Below are positions 7,125 through 13,693 of a stretch of DNA of 13,693 nucleotides, piece after piece. The position numbers were made by a program, and so were the translations under genes. The stretch is from Treponema sp. (GTDB lineage Bacteria > Spirochaetota > Spirochaetia > Treponematales > Breznakiellaceae), in the NCBI GenBank assembly GCA_031269405.1, contig JAISZE010000147.1:1-13693 (forward strand). Reading direction: 5' to 3'. How positions within the stretch are numbered: the stretch's first letter is position 1; each line of letters begins with the position of its first letter. Under the pieces are notes generated by a model. It was not told where the DNA came from. It was given only the letters and a program-made list of their open reading frames with translations, and searched no databases.

Positions 7125-7847
7125 TTAGCCTCTTTCTCCGAATATAGCGGTCCCGATTCTTACCAGAGTCGAACCTTCCTCTACAGCAATTTCAAAATCG
7201 CTGGACATTCCCATAGAGAGGCAGGGCCACCCCCCCTGGAGGGGGAACCTTTTTTCCAGCCCTTCACGGGCTTCCCGGAGCCTGCGGAACGAGGCCCGGA
7301 GGGTTTTTTCGTCCTTTGTGAAAGGCGCCATGGTCATAAGCCCCAGGGGTTTAAGGCCCGGATAAGACACCACTTTTTCCGCTCCCCGGTACAGGCTGTC
7401 CGTACCGGGAAAACCCGCCTTGCTTTCTTCGCCTGTATGCAGTTCCAGCAGGATAATTAAAGGCTTTTCCCTTCCTGCGGTCAAGGCCCCTAGTTCATCA
7501 ATAAGAGAATCCCTGTCGACAGACTGTATACAGTCAAAAAAATCCGTCGCTTTTTTCGCCTTGTTCCGCTGGAGCGAACCGATAAGGTGAACCTCGACAC
7601 TGTCCCGGCTATCTCCGCCTGAACGCCGCGTTTCGCGGAAACCCGCGAATTTTTCCGTCCCCTCTTGGACCCGGTTTTCCCCGAAAAGGCGTATCCCCTG
7701 CTTAACGGCTTCTTCCACAGCAGAAAGAGGGTGGAATTTGGAAACCGCCATAAGCCGGATCTCCTCACGCTTCCTCCCGCTGCGAAGGCACGCTGCGGCA
7801 AGGCGTTCTTCAATCCGGGAAATCCCGGTTTTTATATCATAGTCCAT
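7125..7847 (-). CDS. yggS: YggS/PROSC family pyridoxal phosphate homeostasis protein
   Basis: The 240-residue protein has the single-domain alanine-racemase-like barrel of the YggS family. LMAVSKFHP (32-40) carries the PLP-binding Lys37; FGENRVQE, HLIGSLQRNKAK and the terminal LSMGMSSDFEIAV...RIGTAIFGER phosphate-binding segment are all diagnostic. Family members bind PLP and buffer vitamin B6 and amino-acid pools rather than showing clear enzyme activity. The ATG overlaps the rsmA stop by 11 bases (7837-7847), with only a distant GGAG upstream, so coupling is likely. In other bacteria yggS often sits with proC, sepF or cell-division genes; here it lies in an RNA-modification operon. Confidence 0.95.
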   Translation of the reverse strand: MDYDIKTGISRIEERLAAACLRSGRKREEIRLMAVSKFHPLSAVEEAVKQGIRLFGENRVQEGTEKFAGFRETRRSGGDSRDSVEVHLIGSLQRNKAKKATDFFDCIQSVDRDSLIDELGALTAGREKPLIILLELHTGEESKAGFPGTDSLYRGAEKVVSYPGLKPLGLMTMAPFTKDEKTLRASFRRLREAREGLEKRFPLQGGWPCLSMGMSSDFEIAVEEGSTLVRIGTAIFGERG

Positions 7848-8748
7848 AGCTGTTTATCGACTCCACTGCTTCAGCAAGGGCGGCGAAATCGTCTACACCC
7901 AGATTCTCGGCCCGCAGGTCTCCTGACAAACCGCAGCGCCTGAAGGTTTCGTTCACGGCATCCTCTCCTGATACCTTTACTATACAGGAAGAAACAAAAA
8001 AAATCATATTGTTCCTAATGGTTTTTCGGCGGGATGCAAAAAGCGCCCGTACCAGGGGATGAAACAGCCTGGACCGGTTTTTCCGGTCTTTTTCGGGCAA
8101 AAGCTCCAGCCTTAGCCCCTGGGAATCCACCCTTGGAGGAGGGTAAAAAGAGGCGCCCTTGATGACCATTAGAGGGACTGTCCGGTAAACCGAGGCGCAG
8201 AGAACCGAAAAGGATGAATAGGCTTTAGTACCCGGCCTGGCGGCCATTCTGAGGGCAACTTCCTTTTGGACAGTCACCACTATACGGGAAAAATACCGCT
8301 TTTTTTCAATAAAATCCGCAAGGAGCGCAGCGGCGATGTTGTACGGCAGGTTCCCCAGAAGCAGGGGCGTCGTGCAGGCCCCGGTAGACGCGGGTGTAAA
8401 CGAAGCAGCGGCGCCCGGCCAGGTTTTAAGGACGTCCCCTTCAATAAGCCTGAAGTTTTCATTATGTCCGAAGAGCTCCCGCAAGGCGCCTGAAAAAGCG
8501 GGGTCGATTTCGAAAGCCGTAACCCTGGCACCCCGATCCAGCAGCCCTGTAGTCATGGCCCCCAGGCCGGGACCTATTTCCCAAACCTCATTCCCACCCT
8601 GCGCCTCCAGGGCGTCCAGAAGCCTGGCCCGTATGCGGGGATTAATCAAAAAATTCTGACCGAATTTCTTGCGCATCCCTAAATTCCGGGAATCCAGGAA
8701 AGAACGGATTTCCCCGGGTGAATCATAATTAATTGGCAAAAGGGGCAA
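7837..8748 (-). CDS. rsmA: 16S rRNA dimethyladenosine transferase (KsgA)
   Basis: RsmA dimethylates two adjacent adenosines near the 3' end of 16S rRNA during late small-subunit assembly. From the proposed TTG start at 8748 the protein has 303 residues. KKFGQNFLI (27-35) is the family N-terminal signature, EIGPGLGAMT (57-66) the SAM-binding motif I, FEIDP the acidic loop, and NLPYN (133-137) the catalytic N-x-P-Y motif. FYPPPRVDS is also typical. The start is chosen because GGAG at 8754-8757 lies 5 bases before that TTG. It gives an N-terminus with PINYDSPGEIRSFL, a plausible helix before the catalytic domain. A second TTG at 8739 lacks such a site, and the ATG at residue 25 would start just before the signature. 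The start overlaps comEC by 20 bases. Confidence 0.93.
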   Translation of the reverse strand: MPLLPINYDSPGEIRSFLDSRNLGMRKKFGQNFLINPRIRARLLDALEAQGGNEVWEIGPGLGAMTTGLLDRGARVTAFEIDPAFSGALRELFGHNENFRLIEGDVLKTWPGAAASFTPASTGACTTPLLLGNLPYNIAAALLADFIEKKRYFSRIVVTVQKEVALRMAARPGTKAYSSFSVLCASVYRTVPLMVIKGASFYPPPRVDSQGLRLELLPEKDRKNRSRLFHPLVRALFASRRKTIRNNMIFFVSSCIVKVSGEDAVNETFRRCGLSGDLRAENLGVDDFAALAEAVESINSYGL

Positions 8749-10246
8749 TGTTACTCCGTATACGCCGGTCCCGGCGGCAGAGGCATACAAGGAGGCAGCA
8801 CAGGGCCAGAACGGCAGCCAGGACTGCAAGGGGGTTTTCAGCCTCCAACCCCCGGACCTTCCCGACCAGGGAAACCATAAGATCCAGAACCCTGTATATC
8901 AGGGTCAGGATAACGTCAAAAGGCGTAAAAAGGACAGGGAACAGGGATACCAGGACCAGCGCGACAAGGGCAAAAATCATAAAGAGGGAAGCGGCAGGTA
9001 CGATGATAATTCCCGCTAAAAGCCCCACTGGCTGCAGGGCCTTGAAGTACAGGGAAACCACCGGGGCGGTAAAGAGAAAGGCCCCGATAGAAGCCGAAAG
9101 GCTCCCGCCCAGGATCTCCGGCAGCCTTCCTCGGAAGAATTCATGGATCATTTCCCCTATGGTAAGGATCCCGGCAAGGGCCAGGTAGGAGAGGATAAAG
9201 GAAACAGAAAGCCCCGATTCACTCTGTACCACTATCTGTATGATAAAAGCCAGGCACAGGATATTGAAGGCGTCTTTTTTCAGGAAACCCCAGAGGCAGA
9301 CCACCCCAAGGAGGTACATAATAGCCGCCCGTACCAGGGAAGGCTGAGTTCCGGCGAGGTAGACATAGAGAACGATAAAAACGCCCCCTGCCAGGGAAGC
9401 GGCCCGGATCCCCATGAGGCGCTTGAGAAAAAACGCGATTACCGCGGAAAAAAGGGCAAGGTGCATGCCTGAAAGCGCAAGCACATGGGAACACCCGGCG
9501 TCTCTGAACCCCGCCTGAAGGGAAGTGTCCAGATTATCCCGCACTCCCAGGAGCAGCGCTGAAGCCAGCCCGCTCCAGACCGGGGTATTCCCCGGAGGAC
9601 CTGCAATTTTTTTCAGCAGCCCTGTACGGAAAGCGGTACGGAACTGTTCGATATGGGAAGCGGGCTTTGTAATGTACACCGCCGAAGCCCTGAACAGGAG
9701 GCCCCTGCCGCTCTCAACCAGCTTCCCTTCGGTATAGATCCCGCAGCCCCTGCCGAATTCTTTAAGCCCCGGGACAGCTTCGGCAGGGAAGAACACCGGG
9801 AGTTTTCCTTTAGCCGAAACACGCACCCCCCCCTCCCCAGCGGCGCTTGTCAAAGTCAGAGCGCCTATGCCCCGGTCGTCATTGAAAAGCCTGGGATCTT
9901 CCGCAAGGATGCCGGACACACCGGTTATCCGCGCCGGTTCAAGACCCGGTGCCGGGGCCGCAGGGACCGATGTCCTGGCGGCGAAACCCAGGCTGAACCC
10001 TGAAGCCCCAAAAACCGCGAAGAGGCACAATTTTTTAAAAAAAAGCAGGCTCTCATCATTTTTACAACAAAAGGGACACTGGGAAAGGGTAAAAAGGAAA
10101 CCCAGAGGGATCGCCCAAAGGAGAGCCGCGGCAACAACCCCTCCGGCGCCGGTGCAGGCATACAGAAAAGGAAAAAAATAAAAAGACGCCCCCCCGCCCA
10201 GAGCGGCGTACACCGCAGGTAATTCGAACTTCCGGGATTCTACCAT
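8729..10246 (-). CDS. comEC: ComEC/Rec2-type DNA-uptake channel, no metallo-beta-lactamase domain
   Basis: ComEC carries single-stranded DNA across the inner membrane in naturally competent bacteria. The 505-residue protein has N-terminal membrane helices (about 12-53 and 70-90), a soluble DUF4131/OB-like segment (about 100-195), and the competence domain with its hallmark ALLLGVRDNLDTSL and GCSHVLALSGMHLALF (230-266). At least six further hydrophobic helices run to the C-terminus, which ends in a short basic stretch (CRRDRRIRSN). The roughly 250-residue metallo-beta-lactamase-like domain found at the end of Bacillus-type ComEC is absent; short ComEC proteins of this kind occur in several lineages. 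No other competence gene is visible, so a role in DNA uptake is unproven. The ATG overlaps the preceding HEAT gene by 7 bases (ATGGTAG). Confidence 0.9.
   Translation of the reverse strand: MVESRKFELPAVYAALGGGASFYFFPFLYACTGAGGVVAAALLWAIPLGFLFTLSQCPFCCKNDESLLFFKKLCLFAVFGASGFSLGFAARTSVPAAPAPGLEPARITGVSGILAEDPRLFNDDRGIGALTLTSAAGEGGVRVSAKGKLPVFFPAEAVPGLKEFGRGCGIYTEGKLVESGRGLLFRASAVYITKPASHIEQFRTAFRTGLLKKIAGPPGNTPVWSGLASALLLGVRDNLDTSLQAGFRDAGCSHVLALSGMHLALFSAVIAFFLKRLMGIRAASLAGGVFIVLYVYLAGTQPSLVRAAIMYLLGVVCLWGFLKKDAFNILCLAFIIQIVVQSESGLSVSFILSYLALAGILTIGEMIHEFFRGRLPEILGGSLSASIGAFLFTAPVVSLYFKALQPVGLLAGIIIVPAASLFMIFALVALVLVSLFPVLFTPFDVILTLIYRVLDLMVSLVGKVRGLEAENPLAVLAAVLALCCLLVCLCRRDRRIRSNIAPFAN
8754..8757 (-). 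promoter_or_regulatory. Ribosome-binding site deciding the TTG start of rsmA
   Basis: GGAG on the minus strand, inside the last codons of comEC, is spaced 5 bases from the TTG at 8748-8746. No ATG or GTG in the frame has a comparable site nearby. Confidence 0.5.
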
Positions 10247-11448
10247 TTAAGCCTGTTCAAGGCCTCCCTGGCTGCGGCCTGGATCTGTTCCGGGTAATTC
10301 AGATACCCGATGTAGAGCAAATAATCAAAAGCCACTTTGTCGCCGATAAACCCGAGGGCCTGGACAAGAGCCATGATGACTGCTTCGTCATATTCGCCGT
10401 TCCGTTCTGTCTGGGAATTGAAGTACCCTAGTTGAAGGGCCAGTACCTGGGCGGCCTCGGATGTTCCCATGCCCCCCAGGCAGGCAATGGCTTCAAGGAG
10501 CTGTTCCCGTGAAGCGGCGCCGCTGCTGTAATCTGTCTGGACGCGGTAGAAGTGGCGTATTGTCAGGGGACTGGCGCGGACCCACTTGAGCCTGGTCAAG
10601 GCTTCAACTGCCGCGAAACGCAGGGATGAAACAGCGGCTCCGCTGCCGGCATTGTCTGGAAAAAGATCCAGCGTGATTTCCAGGGCAGTTTCCGCCAGCT
10701 CGCCCTGGTCGGCTTCGGTAAATTTCTGGTTAGTAATGCCTATCTGAAAAGCCGCCAGCTTTTCGGTAGGCGGATTTTTCCGTATTACATCAATGAGGTA
10801 TTGTTTATAATTGCCCTGCAGGGATTCCAGGGCTTTTATTGTTTCCTGAACAAGGGCTTGGGGATAGCCTGCGGTCATAGCGGAAAAGAGCACCGGGAAG
10901 GAAGAGCCGTCCCCCAGAGAACCCAGGGCGGCAACGCAGGCTGTAAGGGCCGGGTAATCGGGTATCATCCCTGAACGGAAATAATTATTCTGGTTAGCCA
11001 GAAACTGGTTAAGGTTTTCGACGACCTGGGTATTGCCCCTGCCCAGTATGCCCAGGGCCCCCAGGATCTCAACACGCGAATGGGAATCCCTGTAAACAGA
11101 AAAGAGCTTCCACAGCGTATCAGCGGAAGGTTTATAGCCCGAACTTCCGGCGCCCCTGGCGGCGATCCCTGCAAGGGCTATCATGTCGGGATCCTCCCGG
11201 AGAAGCTCCCCGTTATCCAGAACGAACCTGAGGGCAAACTCGTAAAGCTCGCCGATAAATTCGGCGGACCGGTCATCCGTCGCCGCGTCCCTGAGTATTC
11301 CTGCCTTGGTAGCCAGGCTCGCACGGGTAAAATTCCGCTCATACGAAGCCAGAATAGACTCCTGGGTAAAAAGCGGCGGCGTTAAACCCCAAAGCAGGAT
11401 CAAAAGAAACAGGCAGTTCCTATTGGCAGACAAAACGCGCTTTCCCAC
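10240..11448 (-). CDS. Exported HEAT-repeat protein, function unknown
   Basis: The 402-residue protein starts with a signal peptide (hydrophobic core LFLLILLWGL, possible cleavage near PLFTQ, residue 28). The rest is almost all alpha-helical and built of HEAT-like repeats. Clear units include VEILGALGILGRG, TACVAALGSLGDGSSFPVLF, VQETIKALESLQG, LRFAAVEALTRLKW, LLEAIACLGGMGTSEAAQVL and ALVQALGFIGDKVAFDYLL. Two units end in nearly identical words (VEALTRLKW and REALNRLKW, the latter at the C-terminus). HEAT arrays are protein-binding scaffolds, so a periplasmic scaffold role is an inference; no enzyme motif is seen. There is no lipobox cysteine after the signal segment. Translation starts at GTG, one base inside the pilZ stop (TAGTG), so the two genes are probably translated together and may work as a pair. 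Confidence 0.82.
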   Translation of the reverse strand: MGKRVLSANRNCLFLLILLWGLTPPLFTQESILASYERNFTRASLATKAGILRDAATDDRSAEFIGELYEFALRFVLDNGELLREDPDMIALAGIAARGAGSSGYKPSADTLWKLFSVYRDSHSRVEILGALGILGRGNTQVVENLNQFLANQNNYFRSGMIPDYPALTACVAALGSLGDGSSFPVLFSAMTAGYPQALVQETIKALESLQGNYKQYLIDVIRKNPPTEKLAAFQIGITNQKFTEADQGELAETALEITLDLFPDNAGSGAAVSSLRFAAVEALTRLKWVRASPLTIRHFYRVQTDYSSGAASREQLLEAIACLGGMGTSEAAQVLALQLGYFNSQTERNGEYDEAVIMALVQALGFIGDKVAFDYLLYIGYLNYPEQIQAAAREALNRLKW

Positions 11449-12578
11449 TATACTATATTCTCCATATTTTCAGCATTTTCCACTATACCTTCCCGGTCGT
11501 TTTCGTCTGATACTCCGGTTTCTGCGGAAACAAGCCCCTCTGCTTCTTCGTTCAAAAGGCGGAAAGGGAGATCCTCCTCTTCTTCCGGGAGCATACCGAA
11601 GACCTCCCCGAGAATTTGGTTCCGGATCTCTATTGGCAGGGGATCAGCTTCAATATGCAAAAGGGACCTGTTGAGGTCCTCCTTGTACTCAACGGAACGG
11701 ACTGTTCCGATCATGACGATAGGGATGTTGTTCAGGGCGAACTGAACCTTTACCCTCAGCCCCGAGACCGCCTTGCCCCCGATGGTTACGGCGCAGCCTG
11801 TATCGGAAAGATCTTCCAGGAAGCATTTGAGCCCTGGATTGACTTCGATTCTGGCGGCTTCTTCCTCGTTAGCGATAAGGTAGAGGAAAGCGGATTTGTG
11901 AAGCTTCACCCTGATGGATTTGCGTTTCTGGGTGCGGAAAAGGGAATCGGCATGGGAAATTTTCAAAGACGCGATGCCTTTGGAAAACACCTCGTCCAGC
12001 ACTTCCGAATCGAATACATAGCCGGCGTCGTCTTCGCGCCAGAAATATACGGATATTTTGAGGCCCTGCCACGAAAAAGTCCCGGGCAGCTTGCTGCTCA
12101 CAGGCCGCGATACGGCAAGGTACTGGTTGGTATTCTTGACTATCTGGGATTTAAAAACCCCTGAGCCGCTGACCAGGACCCTGAGATTCTGGCCGTCGCT
12201 GATCTGCCGGGAATTGGAAATTCCGTTTTTGATTCTTGGTTTGTCCATTTCTATTTTTTTGCGGTAATCGTAGAGCTTGGAAAGGAAATCCTGGGAACCG
12301 GTTTCGCTGTCCTCGCCGGTCATGTGCAGACTCCGCACCAGGGACCGGATGCACACGTCCAGTTGATTTTGGGACCAGAAAAGAGAAGCCGGATCTTCCA
12401 GGTTCGATTTGACCGCAAGACGGCGGAGCAGTTCGATTTCCTTGAAACTGAAGCCCGCATCTTTTCCTTTCGCATAAAACTGCAGCCACGAAGCAGATTT
12501 GCCTTTGTTCGTCATGGAAAGAACGATCATCCCCAGGGCCGATGCGGCGATAATAATAACCAAAACAGGAACAAACAT
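11448..12578 (-). CDS. Membrane-anchored PilZ-domain protein (c-di-GMP receptor)
   Basis: The 376-residue protein has one N-terminal transmembrane helix (about 3-22), a helical cytoplasmic linker (40-115), and a YcgR-like N-domain (about 125-210; ISDGQNLRVLV, YVFDSEVL). The PilZ domain follows at about 214-320, then an acidic tail rich in Glu and Asp (331-376). Both c-di-GMP-binding motifs are intact: R219-x3-R223 (RKSIR) and D256-x-S-x2-G261 (DLSDTG). YcgR-type proteins link c-di-GMP to flagellar motility, and a PilZ protein in Treponema denticola (TDE0214) affects motility and biofilm; whether this is its counterpart is not known. The ATG at 12578 follows a purine-rich GAGGAAATAAGGGA. It is the first gene of the eight-gene operon, directly behind a strong promoter. 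The membrane anchor is unusual for YcgR-like proteins. Confidence 0.9.
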   Translation of the reverse strand: MFVPVLVIIIAASALGMIVLSMTNKGKSASWLQFYAKGKDAGFSFKEIELLRRLAVKSNLEDPASLFWSQNQLDVCIRSLVRSLHMTGEDSETGSQDFLSKLYDYRKKIEMDKPRIKNGISNSRQISDGQNLRVLVSGSGVFKSQIVKNTNQYLAVSRPVSSKLPGTFSWQGLKISVYFWREDDAGYVFDSEVLDEVFSKGIASLKISHADSLFRTQKRKSIRVKLHKSAFLYLIANEEEAARIEVNPGLKCFLEDLSDTGCAVTIGGKAVSGLRVKVQFALNNIPIVMIGTVRSVEYKEDLNRSLLHIEADPLPIEIRNQILGEVFGMLPEEEEDLPFRLLNEEAEGLVSAETGVSDENDREGIVENAENMENIV

Positions 12579-12605
12579 TCCCTTATTTCCTCATTTAGGA
12601 ACTTA

Positions 12606-12615
12606 TAGTATACTA
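12606..12615. repeat. 10-bp perfect palindrome TAGTATACTA
   Basis: The sequence reads identically on both strands and lies about 5-14 bases downstream of the predicted pilZ transcription start, a common operator position. It could bind a dimeric regulator, or could simply reflect overlapping -10-like elements (TATAGT, TATACT) in an AT-rich patch. It is too short to be a terminator. Confidence 0.4.
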
Positions 12616-12626
12616 CAACAATAACT

Positions 12627-12655
12627 ACTATACAGCAGCCAGAGACGGCTGTCAA
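12627..12655 (-). promoter_or_regulatory. Near-consensus sigma-70 promoter of the pilZ-to-rluA operon
   Basis: On the minus strand a perfect TTGACA (12655-12650) is followed after exactly 17 bases by TATAGT (12632-12627, 5/6). RNA would start near 12620, leaving a leader of about 40 bases before the pilZ ATG at 12578. It is the best promoter match I found in the window. Confidence 0.72.
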
Positions 12656-12661
12656 AAGGAG
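12656..12661 (+). promoter_or_regulatory. AAGGAG Shine-Dalgarno without a canonical start codon at normal distance
   Basis: This strong site precedes the CPBP protease frame, yet no ATG, GTG, TTG or CTG occurs in that frame 4-12 bases downstream. The first canonical initiator in frame is the TTG at 12695, 33 bases away. Confidence 0.45.
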
Positions 12662-12694
12662 AAAACCGCGTTCGCCCTTTTAGAGCCCCTTATT

Positions 12695-13327
12695 TTGTAT
12701 TTTGTCCTCTTTTTCCCGGCTTCAGCGGCTCAGGGATCGGCTGAAGCCGGGGTTTTGGCCGGTTCAATCCCCTTTTCCTCTCTCCGGGAACTGAACCGCA
12801 CATTTTCCTATACTGTACCGTCTTTAGGCCTGATATGGTATCTGGTTCTGGAAAAAAAGAGCCTGACCCCGGAGAGCAGCCGCTTCAAGCCCGGATTCCG
12901 GGACATCTGTTCCTTTATCCTGGGTTTCCCTGCGCTGATTCTTACCGGCTTGGGGATTTCCCTCTTGATCAGCTTGTTTTCCGCCTGGCCGGCGCCTTTG
13001 CGGATAGAAGCCCCCGGAGAGGCTTCAGGGTGGGTTATCATGGCGTTTTCCTGCCTTGGAACCGGCTACCTGGAAGAGAGTTATTTCAGGTTCTATTTCC
13101 TTGAGAAGCTGGAAGAAACAGGGACCTGCCTGTGTGTACGGATCCTGCTTTCGGCGCTGCTCTTTGCTTTCTGCCATGTATACGAAGGACCCTGGGGCGT
13201 CCTCAACGCCGCCCTGGCAGGCTGCGTTCTGGCGTTTTTGTATGAGAAGTTCCGAAGCCTCCACGGCGTTGCCTGGGCCCATGGGGCGTATAACGCCTTT
13301 GTGTACGTTATTGCCCGGTTCCTGTGA
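12695..13327 (+). CDS. CPBP family intramembrane metalloprotease
   Basis: The protein shows the three conserved motifs of CPBP (CAAX protease/bacteriocin-processing, Abi) membrane proteases: E127-E128-x3-R132 (EESYFR), His161 in FCHVYEG, and H196-G-x-x-N200 (HGAYN). Hydrophobic helices lie at about 1-12, 39-52, 72-97, 112-124, 149-163, 168-184 and 197-209, so it is an integral inner-membrane protein. These proteases cut substrates within the membrane; the substrate here is unknown, and CPBP proteins serve in prenyl-protein maturation, bacteriocin self-immunity or signalling elsewhere. The start is uncertain: from the TTG the protein has 210 residues, but the frame is open back to 12599 and the upstream codons (FALLEPLIL, just before the TTG) would extend the first helix. 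It diverges from the pilZ operon and ends 18 bases from the convergent flgJ-type gene. Confidence 0.88.
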   Translation: MYFVLFFPASAAQGSAEAGVLAGSIPFSSLRELNRTFSYTVPSLGLIWYLVLEKKSLTPESSRFKPGFRDICSFILGFPALILTGLGISLLISLFSAWPAPLRIEAPGEASGWVIMAFSCLGTGYLEESYFRFYFLEKLEETGTCLCVRILLSALLFAFCHVYEGPWGVLNAALAGCVLAFLYEKFRSLHGVAWAHGAYNAFVYVIARFL

Positions 13328-13345
13328 AGACCGCGCCGCTAAAGC

Positions 13346-13693
13346 TTACGCGTGACGAGCGATAAGTTTTCCCCGCTGACCGGTCAGTTCCAGGTAAGCG
13401 GTTTCGGCGAATCCAAAATTGGCGTTTTTGGTGAAGTCCTTTGCGTACTCGTCATAGAGCATGTCCTCGTACATCTGGCCGGCGAAACCAGTATCCAGAA
13501 GGCCGGATTTCTGTACCGTACTGCGCATGCTCTTAAGGAGGTTTTTGATCAAAAACGTTTCAAGCGCCTCGCATTGCTCGTAGAGTTTATCATTTTTATC
13601 AATAACGATTTTTTTGACTCCCAGGGAGGGAATGTTTTCCTCAGCAGGTTTCACAGCTCCGGCGTTTTGTTCCGCGGATTTTTCCAGGAGCCG
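13346..13693 (-). CDS. flgJ: FlgJ-type flagellar rod-binding protein, C-terminal part (cut by window edge)
   Basis: The 115 visible residues run to the window edge without a stop. A GTG occurs at 13654, but the frame is open above it, so the true start probably lies outside the window. LYEQCEALETFLIKNLLKSMRST, YEDMLYDEYAK and NFGFAETAYLEL are hallmarks of the rod-binding domain of FlgJ (Rod-binding family), which helps assemble the flagellar rod in the periplasm. The protein stops right after this domain, so it lacks the C-terminal muramidase domain of the enterobacterial FlgJ, as in other spirochaetes and many bacteria where a separate enzyme opens the wall. It is convergent with the CPBP gene, with only 18 bases between stops and no hairpin terminator. 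Confidence 0.86.
   Translation of the reverse strand, partial: RLLEKSAEQNAGAVKPAEENIPSLGVKKIVIDKNDKLYEQCEALETFLIKNLLKSMRSTVQKSGLLDTGFAGQMYEDMLYDEYAKDFTKNANFGFAETAYLELTGQRGKLIARHA

Larger units (their letters stand above)
12579..12694. other. Divergent intergenic region between pilZ and the CPBP protease gene
   Basis: This is the only sizeable non-coding stretch. It holds the minus-strand TTGACA/TATAGT promoter, the TAGTATACTA palindrome and several TATAGT/TATACT/TATACA words. An AAGGAG Shine-Dalgarno on the plus strand lies at 12656-12661. A plus-strand promoter for the protease is not clear: TATACA at 12629-12634 could be its -10 box, but no good -35 box stands 16-18 bases upstream. Confidence 0.7.

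Noticed and set aside
8733..9188. Plus-strand open frame rich in arginine
   Set aside because: It is the antisense shadow of the hydrophobic helices of comEC; the composition is explained by that, and it lacks a ribosome-binding site or any family motif.
11448..11470. TATAGT words before the HEAT-repeat gene as an internal promoter
   Set aside because: No -35-like hexamer stands 16-18 bases upstream, and the words encode the last codons of the PilZ protein.
12695..13327. CPBP protein as a bacteriocin-immunity or defence system
   Set aside because: The family motifs are present, but no bacteriocin precursor, transporter or other defence gene lies nearby, so such a role cannot be supported from context.
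13328..13345. Terminator between the CPBP and flgJ-type genes
   Set aside because: The 18-base gap forms no stable stem followed by a T run on either strand.
1..13693. CRISPR array, tRNA/rRNA, insertion sequence, prophage or toxin-antitoxin module
   Set aside because: No repeat-spacer pattern, cloverleaf-like segment, transposase or integrase motif, terminal inverted repeats or small paired genes were seen; the genes are housekeeping types with uniform composition.

Overview
The window looks like a chromosomal housekeeping segment of a spirochaete, most likely a Treponema-like organism with mid-range GC (termite-gut treponemes are a plausible guess, but species level cannot be fixed from the sequence alone). 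The clues are a stand-alone FlgJ-type rod-binding domain with no muramidase visible, a cytidylate-kinase-like P-loop reading GKSGCGNTT, a membrane-anchored PilZ protein, and a very compact gene layout with overlapping genes. I see no phage genes, insertion sequences, CRISPR arrays, tRNA or rRNA genes and no composition break.

Layout. (1) Positions 1-3517, minus strand: murC - yicC - mscS - cytidylate-kinase-like gene (cut by the left edge). Gaps and overlaps are only -4, -11 and +12 nt, so this is probably one transcript. (2) Positions 3541-4917, plus strand: folC, diverging from murC. The roughly 40 bp between them hold two overlapping sigma-70-like promoters that share a palindromic GTATAC, and each would start its RNA at or next to the start codon. 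(3) Positions 4869-12578, minus strand: eight genes in transcription order pilZ-domain gene - HEAT-repeat gene - comEC - rsmA - yggS - small exported/membrane hypothetical - rluD-like - rluA-like. All junctions overlap by 1-20 nt except one 8-nt gap. A near-consensus promoter (TTGACA, 17 bp, TATAGT) lies just before the first gene. The last gene runs tail-to-tail into folC and shares 49 coding bases with it on opposite strands. (4) Positions 12695-13327, plus strand: a CPBP-family membrane protease, diverging from pilZ. (5) Positions 13346-13693, minus strand: a flgJ-type flagellar gene, cut by the right edge.

Functionally, the first transcript joins peptidoglycan precursor synthesis, an RNase-family protein, a mechanosensitive channel and nucleotide metabolism. 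The eight-gene operon places a c-di-GMP receptor and a predicted exported HEAT protein ahead of a DNA-uptake channel, three RNA-modification enzymes (one rRNA dimethylase and two pseudouridine synthases) and a PLP-homeostasis protein. There is no convincing new defence or mobile system here. The points most worth a second look are the two promoter regions, the folC/rluA antisense overlap, the unclear start of the CPBP gene, and the two poorly characterised exported proteins. The DNA is almost entirely coding; the only sizeable intergenic stretch is about 115 bp at 12579-12694.
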